NCBI RefSeq assembly: GCF_000364705.1
Contig: NZ_AQOH01000035.1
Span: 1-37,376, forward strand
Direction: 5' to 3'
Length of the DNA stretch: 37,376 nt
Source of the DNA: Pseudomonas fuscovaginae SE-1
Lineage (GTDB): Bacteria; Pseudomonadota; Gammaproteobacteria; Pseudomonadales; Pseudomonadaceae
In this document: piece by piece, positions 33,516 to 37,376 of the stretch
How positions within the stretch are numbered: position 1 is the stretch's first letter
How the letters are laid out: each line of letters starts with the position of its first letter
Notes under the pieces: model-generated
What the model was told of the DNA's origin: nothing
What the model saw: the letters and a program-made list of their open reading frames with translations, nothing else
The model's database searches: none
Program-made: the position numbers and the translations under genes

Positions 33516-34169
33516 TCAGTGGGTCTCGGCTTTGGATACACCGGCAAAACGGCTGCGCAGTACACCGATGATCATCGGTATCAGCGACAGCAGGATGATG
33601 AAGACCACCAGCAGCGACAGGTTCTTCTTGATGAACGGCACGTTGCCGAAGAAGTAGCCGAGGGTCACCAGGCCACCGACCCAGAGCACGGTGCCCAGCA
33701 CGCTGAAGGCGAAGAACCGCGCATAGGGCATCCTGCCGACGCCGGCGACGAACGGGGCGAAGGTCCGCAGGATCGGCAGGAAGCGCGCCAGGGTCACGGT
33801 CTTGCCGCCGTGGCGGTCGTAGAAGTCGTGGGTCTTCTGCAGGTAGTCGCGACGGAAGATCTTCGAGTTCGGGTTGCTGAAGAGCTTTTCACCCGCCGTG
33901 CGGCCGATGATGTAGTTGGTACTGTCACCGAGGATCGCCGCCAGCATCAGCAGCCCGCCCAGCAGCACCGGGTCCATGCCGCCGCCGGCCGCGACGGCTC
34001 CGGCGATGAACAGCAGCGAGTCGCCGGGCAGGAACGGCATCACCACCAGGCCGGTCTCGCAGAAGATCACCAGAAACAGGATGGCGTAGATCCATGGCCC
34101 GTAATTGTTCACCAGCATGTCGAGGTACACATCGAGATGCAGGATTAGGTCCAGCGGGTTGAAATCCAT
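33516..34169 (-). CDS. DedA-family membrane protein
   Basis: A 217-residue inner-membrane protein of the DedA/VTT superfamily, undecaprenyl-phosphate or phospholipid translocases needed for envelope homeostasis. Motifs: ETGLVVMPFLPGDSLLF with conserved acidic residues, GDSTNYIIGR, and the re-entrant-loop motif TLARFLPILRTFAPFVAG with essential arginines. It has about five hydrophobic segments. The ATG at 34167-34169 follows AGGTG. The leader of about 100 nt holds unusual AT-rich inverted repeats. It is probably cotranscribed with mtfA. Confidence 0.92.
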   Translation of the reverse strand: MDFNPLDLILHLDVYLDMLVNNYGPWIYAILFLVIFCETGLVVMPFLPGDSLLFIAGAVAAGGGMDPVLLGGLLMLAAILGDSTNYIIGRTAGEKLFSNPNSKIFRRDYLQKTHDFYDRHGGKTVTLARFLPILRTFAPFVAGVGRMPYARFFAFSVLGTVLWVGGLVTLGYFFGNVPFIKKNLSLLVVFIILLSLIPMIIGVLRSRFAGVSKAETH

Positions 34170-34223
34170 GGGTGGCACCTGTGTTGACGGTCTGGATCGG
34201 CAGACCTGCGCAAAAATGGACAC

Positions 34224-34248
34224 GTAGTTAACTACATCGAATGTAGTT
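34224..34248. promoter_or_regulatory. AT-rich alternating inverted repeats in the dedA-family gene leader
   Basis: GTAGTTAACTAC (34224-34235) is a perfect 12-nt palindrome. Its right half also pairs with the next copy: AACTACAT (34230-34237), CGA, ATGTAGTT (34241-34248). The centre can therefore pair left or right, mutually exclusive structures between the promoter and the ATG. A regulator-binding site is the alternative. Confidence 0.5.
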
Positions 34249-34274
34249 TTTTCGTACATTGATTTGAAATCGGG

Positions 34275-34303
34275 ATTATAAGAGCTGGAGAGGATTCTGC
34301 TTA
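34275..34303 (-). promoter_or_regulatory. Probable promoter of the dedA-mtfA pair
   Basis: Consensus -10 TATAAT on the minus strand (34280-34275), 17-nt spacer, weak -35 TAAGCA. Confidence 0.5.
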
Positions 34304-34368
34304 CCGAGTTTGTAGCGAGGGATGTCTTGCGGTGCCCCTGCGAATGTGTGCCGGTGGTGGGCCTGGGG

Positions 34369-34473
34369 CCCTCTTCGCGGATGAATCCTGCTCCCATCAG
34401 CATCGTTCGCAGGATTCATGCACGGTGCGAGTGCTTGTGGGAGCCGGCGTCCCGGTTTATCCGCGAAAAGGGC
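34369..34473. repeat. Degenerate REPIN with an inner perfect stem
   Basis: Outer arms CCCTCTTCGCGGAT... (34369-34395) and the complementary TGTGGGAGCC...ATCCGCGAAAAGGGC (34437-34473) match imperfectly. An inner stem ATGAATCCTGC (34381-34391) with GCAGGATTCAT (34409-34419) is perfect over 11 bp. It lies just past the end of the acetyltransferase gene. Confidence 0.65.
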
Positions 34474-34499
34474 GCCGCAGGATTTCGAGAGGGCGCCTG

Positions 34500-34958
34500 T
34501 CAGTCGTCGCTGATCGGCAGCACGTAGTTCTTGAACTCGGTGTCTTCGCGAAAACCGATGGACTCGTAGGTTTTCTGCGCCACCTTGTTGTCGCTGCTGG
34601 TGGACACCCGCAACCGCACGGCCTGGGTCTCGCGGGCCATCTTCTTGGCGGTGCGCATCAGGTTGTCGGCCACCAGTTGGCGCCGGGCATCCTCGGCCAC
34701 GTAGATGTCATTGAGAATCCACACGCGCTTGAGCGACAGCGAGGAAAAGCTCGGGTAGAGCTGGCAGAAACCCAGCAGCTTCTTGTCGTCATCGTCGGCC
34801 AGTGCCAGGTAGATCACCGACTCCTTGCGGCGCAGGCGCTTTTCCAGAAAGCTGCGGGACGAATCGGGAAGGGGCAGTGAACCGTAGAATTCACGGTATT
34901 TGACGAACAGGGGCGTCAACAGGTCCAGATGTTCCAGGGTCGCTTGAGTAATCCGCAT
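34500..34958 (-). CDS. GNAT-family N-acetyltransferase
   Basis: A 152-residue protein with GNAT topology: MRITQATLEHLDLLTPLF at the start, beta-4/acetyl-CoA loop VWILNDIYVAEDARRQLVADNLM (quoted here only by its core DARRQLVA), and a C-terminal NKVAQKTYESIGFRED typical of motif B. The pyrophosphate-binding loop is a degenerate form of the usual RxxGxG. The substrate is unknown. It lies downstream of eutBC on the same strand with a 107-nt gap, so a functional link is not implied. Confidence 0.88.
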   Translation of the reverse strand: MRITQATLEHLDLLTPLFVKYREFYGSLPLPDSSRSFLEKRLRRKESVIYLALADDDDKKLLGFCQLYPSFSSLSLKRVWILNDIYVAEDARRQLVADNLMRTAKKMARETQAVRLRVSTSSDNKVAQKTYESIGFREDTEFKNYVLPISDD

Positions 34959-35065
34959 AGATCAGGCCTCAACTTCGTGGATATGACGGCAAACGGTTCA
35001 CTCACTCGGGCAGCCGCTACGCCGATGCTGCCCAAAGCGTCGCAAAAGAGCAATCCGGATGACGG

Positions 35066-35896
35066 TCAGTCCCTGGGTGGACCCAGTAGGAAGTTGCCGT
35101 TGGAGTGGACATCCGATTCGCTTTCCAGTGTTTGCACTTGGGCCTCGTCCTTGAGATTGACCCCCGACAATTGTCGGCGGCAGGCTTCTTTCATCAGGTA
35201 CAGCAGTTTGTGGGCGGCCAGGCCGTAGCTCATGCCTTCCAGTCGCACATTGGAGATACAGTTGCGGTAGGCATCGGTCAGGCCGACTCTGGGATTATAG
35301 GTGAAATACAGCCCCAGGCTGTCCGGAGAGCTCAAGCCAGGGCGTTCGCCGATCAGGATCACCACCATTTTCGCGCCCAGCAGCTCGCCGATCTCGTCGG
35401 CGACGGCGACGCGGCCCTGTTCCACCAGGATCACCGGCGACTGCGACCAGCCTTCGGCTTCGAGCTGTTCTTCCAGGCGGGTGAGGAACGGCACGGTATG
35501 CCGATGTACGGCCAGCGCCGACAGCCCGTCGGCGACGACGATCGCCAGGTCGACACCGCCCGGATGGGCCTGGGCATGCTCGCGCAGCCGTTGGGCCGAG
35601 GTATCGTTGAGCTTGCGGCCCAGGTCCGGGCGCTGCAGGTAGCTGTGGCGGTCATCGGCGGCGCTGTGCAGCAGCAGGGTCTGCCGCCCGCGCTCGGCCA
35701 ACTGGCTGGCGAGCCCGGCGTGGTCGAAGGGCAGGTGCACCGCATCGCGAGCCTGGGCGTGGGCGAACTGGAAGTCCAGTTGCGCGCGGGTTGGCAGGCT
35801 GGTGCCGGTACGGCCCAGGGCGATCCGCGCCGGGGTCAGGCGGCGCAGCTCCAGCCAGGGGTTGTCGCTGTCGATCTCGTTGGCCATGTCATTCAT
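35066..35896 (-). CDS. eutC: Ethanolamine ammonia-lyase small subunit
   Basis: A 276-residue subunit of the adenosylcobalamin-dependent enzyme that splits ethanolamine to acetaldehyde and ammonia. Marks: [64 protein letters not shown] and [13 protein letters not shown], with conserved cysteines in YRNCISNV. The ATG at 35896 overlaps the eutB stop (ATGA), the coupling expected for an alpha/beta enzyme; 35887 is an alternative. As usual in Pseudomonas, no microcompartment genes are seen nearby. Confidence 0.96.
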   Translation of the reverse strand: MNDMANEIDSDNPWLELRRLTPARIALGRTGTSLPTRAQLDFQFAHAQARDAVHLPFDHAGLASQLAERGRQTLLLHSAADDRHSYLQRPDLGRKLNDTSAQRLREHAQAHPGGVDLAIVVADGLSALAVHRHTVPFLTRLEEQLEAEGWSQSPVILVEQGRVAVADEIGELLGAKMVVILIGERPGLSSPDSLGLYFTYNPRVGLTDAYRNCISNVRLEGMSYGLAAHKLLYLMKEACRRQLSGVNLKDEAQVQTLESESDVHSNGNFLLGPPRD

Positions 35897-37287
35897 CCTA
35901 GCTGCTCCAGGGCCTGGCGGAACGCCGGCGGCAGGTTGCTGCCGAAGCGCACCTTGCCGTCGGTCTGGGTGAAGATGCCCATCTTCGCCAGCCACTGCTC
36001 GAACTCCGGCGCGGGCTTGAGGCCCAGGGTCTGCCGGGCGTAGAGGGCGTCGTGGAACGAGGTGGTCTGGTAGTTGAGCATGATGTCGTCGGAGCCGGGA
36101 ATGCCCATGATGAAGTTGATCCCGGCGACGCCGAGCAGGGTCAACAGCGTGTCCATGTCGTCCTGGTCGGCTTCGGCATGGTTGGTGTAGCAGATGTCGC
36201 AGCCCATGGGTACGCCCAGCAACTTGCCGCAGAAGTGGTCTTCCAGGCCCGCACGGATGATCTGCTTGCCGTTGTACAGGTATTCCGGACCGATGAAGCC
36301 GACCACCGTGTTGACCAGAAACGGCTTGAAGTGTCGGGCCACGGCGTAGGCGCGGGTTTCGCAGGTCTGCTGGTCGACGCCGAAGTGGGCGTTGGCCGAC
36401 AGCGCGCTGCCCTGGCCGGTCTCGAAATACATCAGGTTCTGCCCGAGGGTGCCGCGATTGAGGCTCAGTCCGGCGTCGTAGCCTTCCTGGAGGATCTTCA
36501 GGCTGATGCCGAAACTGGCGTTGGCCGCCTCGGTGCCGGCGATGGACTGGAACACAAGGTCCAGTGGCACGCCGCGGTTGATCGCCTCGATGGAGGTGGT
36601 GACATGGGTCAGCACGCAGGCCTGGGTGGGAATTTCGTAACGCTTGATCACCGCGTCGAGCATGTTCAGCAGGTCGCAGATCGAACTCAGGCTGTCGGTG
36701 GCCGGATTGATGCCGAGCATGGCGTCGCCGTTGCCATAGAGCAGGCCGTCGAGCACGCTGGCGGCGATGCCGGCCGGGTCGTCGGTGGGGTGGTTGGGCT
36801 GCAGGCGGGTCGACAGCCGGCCGCGCAGGCCCAGGGTACCGCGGAACTTCGTCACCACGCGGATCTTCTGCGCCACCAGCACCAGGTCCTGCACGCGCAT
36901 GATCTTCGACACCGCGGCGGCCATCTCCGGCGTCAGCCCCGGGGCCAGGGCGCGCAGGCTCTGTTCGTCGGCGGCCTCGCTGAGCAGCCAGTCGCGCAGG
37001 CCACCGACGGTCAGGTGGCTGACGGCGGCGAAGGCCTGCTTGTCGTGGGTGTCGACGATCAGCCGGGTGACTTCGTCGGCTTCGTAGGGAATCAGCATTT
37101 CCTCGAGGAAGTGCTTGAGCGGGATGTCGGCCAGGGCCATCTGGGCCGCGACCCGTTCGCCGTCGTTCTGCGCGGCGACGCCGGCGAGAAAGTCGCCGGA
37201 GCGGGCGGGGCTGGCCTTGGCCATGACTTCCCTGAGGCTGTCGAAGCGATAGGTCTGGGCGCCGACGGAATGGGCGAATGTGGCCAT
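35893..37287 (-). CDS. eutB: Ethanolamine ammonia-lyase large subunit
   Basis: A 464-residue catalytic TIM-barrel subunit. It begins [20 protein letters not shown]. Further blocks are [80 protein letters not shown] and [16 protein letters not shown]. The length and motifs match family members. The ATG at 37287 is preceded by AGGAGG at 10-nt spacing. The enzyme needs vitamin B12, of interest because a B12-uptake gene appears decayed at 11444. Regulators and transporter lie outside the window. Confidence 0.97.
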   Translation of the reverse strand: MATFAHSVGAQTYRFDSLREVMAKASPARSGDFLAGVAAQNDGERVAAQMALADIPLKHFLEEMLIPYEADEVTRLIVDTHDKQAFAAVSHLTVGGLRDWLLSEAADEQSLRALAPGLTPEMAAAVSKIMRVQDLVLVAQKIRVVTKFRGTLGLRGRLSTRLQPNHPTDDPAGIAASVLDGLLYGNGDAMLGINPATDSLSSICDLLNMLDAVIKRYEIPTQACVLTHVTTSIEAINRGVPLDLVFQSIAGTEAANASFGISLKILQEGYDAGLSLNRGTLGQNLMYFETGQGSALSANAHFGVDQQTCETRAYAVARHFKPFLVNTVVGFIGPEYLYNGKQIIRAGLEDHFCGKLLGVPMGCDICYTNHAEADQDDMDTLLTLLGVAGINFIMGIPGSDDIMLNYQTTSFHDALYARQTLGLKPAPEFEQWLAKMGIFTQTDGKVRFGSNLPPAFRQALEQLG

Positions 37288-37332
37288 GGGGCGGTGTCCT
37301 CCTGGATCCGAACTGTTTCTGTGGCATCCGAC

Positions 37333-37356
37333 GTGGCGAGTGGGCTTGCCCACGCT
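37333..37356. repeat. REP element (family B), single arm at window end
   Basis: Identical over 24 nt to the left arm at 17843-17866 (core GAGTGGGCTTGCCCACGCT), continuing CGGCTGCG, in the eutB upstream region. The partner arm, if present, lies beyond the window. Confidence 0.85.
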
Positions 37357-37376
37357 CGGCTGCGTAGCAGCCGTAA

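Larger units (their letters stand above)
34170..34499. other. 330-nt gap: dedA promoter and leader repeats, REP-like hairpins
   Basis: No gene. It holds a -10 TATAAT (34280-34275, minus strand) with a weak -35 TAAGCA (34303-34298), a leader with overlapping GTAGTT/AACTAC repeats (34224-34248), and REP-like inverted repeats (34369-34473) near the end of the acetyltransferase gene. Confidence 0.65.

Noticed and set aside
1..37376. tRNA, rRNA, CRISPR array, insertion sequence or integron
   Set aside because: No cloverleaf, rRNA core, regularly spaced repeats, transposase or integrase reading frame was seen on either strand.

Overview
The window is GC-rich, densely coded chromosomal DNA. Gene content, gene order and the REP/REPIN repeats point to a Pseudomonas of the fluorescens/putida type. 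No plasmid, phage, insertion sequence, rRNA, tRNA or CRISPR is visible.

Layout: (1) 1-3423: the 5' end of a sodium:alanine symporter gene, a divergent HTH regulator with a dyad over its promoter, then cnoX (ybbN), an ETF-beta-type methyltransferase gene and a YbaY-like lipoprotein gene on the minus strand, with two REPINs. (2) 3563-11442: a long plus-strand vitamin/housekeeping operon, nrdR-ribD-ribE-ribBA-ribH-nusB-thiL-pgpA, followed by a periplasmic solute-binding-like gene, ribA and a small membrane protein gene. Most junctions are 4-nt start/stop overlaps. The RibA half of RibBA lacks its zinc ligands; the separate ribA encodes the intact enzyme. (3) 11444-14902: what looks like a decayed cobalamin-binding protein gene, then xseB-ispA-dxs (isoprenoid precursor synthesis) on the minus strand. 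(4) 15253-25633: a six-gene operon matching the P. aeruginosa magABCDEF / E. coli yfaP-Q-S-T-A set, built around a 1523-residue bacterial alpha-2-macroglobulin. (5) 25818-30551: three minus-strand genes: a membrane GGDEF protein, a leucine-rich-repeat protein, and a membrane GGDEF-EAL protein whose stop overlaps the start of the LRR gene. (6) 30780-31797: a strongly structured stretch ending in an intrinsic terminator, then a CI/LexA-like repressor whose catalytic serine position is glycine. (7) 32027-37287: ppa, mtfA, a dedA-family gene, a GNAT acetyltransferase gene and eutC/eutB (ethanolamine ammonia-lyase), all minus strand.

The most interesting system is the mag/yfa operon. Reading its 'unknown function' proteins by eye, MagE looks like an N-terminal penicillin-binding-protein-like domain (SxxK and KT motifs), a SpoIID-like domain and a C-terminal HExxH segment. 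MagC carries an NlpC/P60-like DC.G...H pattern. With the thioester-less macroglobulin and one membrane-anchored and two secreted partners, this suggests an envelope or peptidoglycan repair/defence machine. A match to the RsmA/CsrA consensus covers the Shine-Dalgarno of the first gene, and a REPIN sits inside the operon directly against the start of magC. These domain readings rest on motif recognition only and need profile or structure searches.
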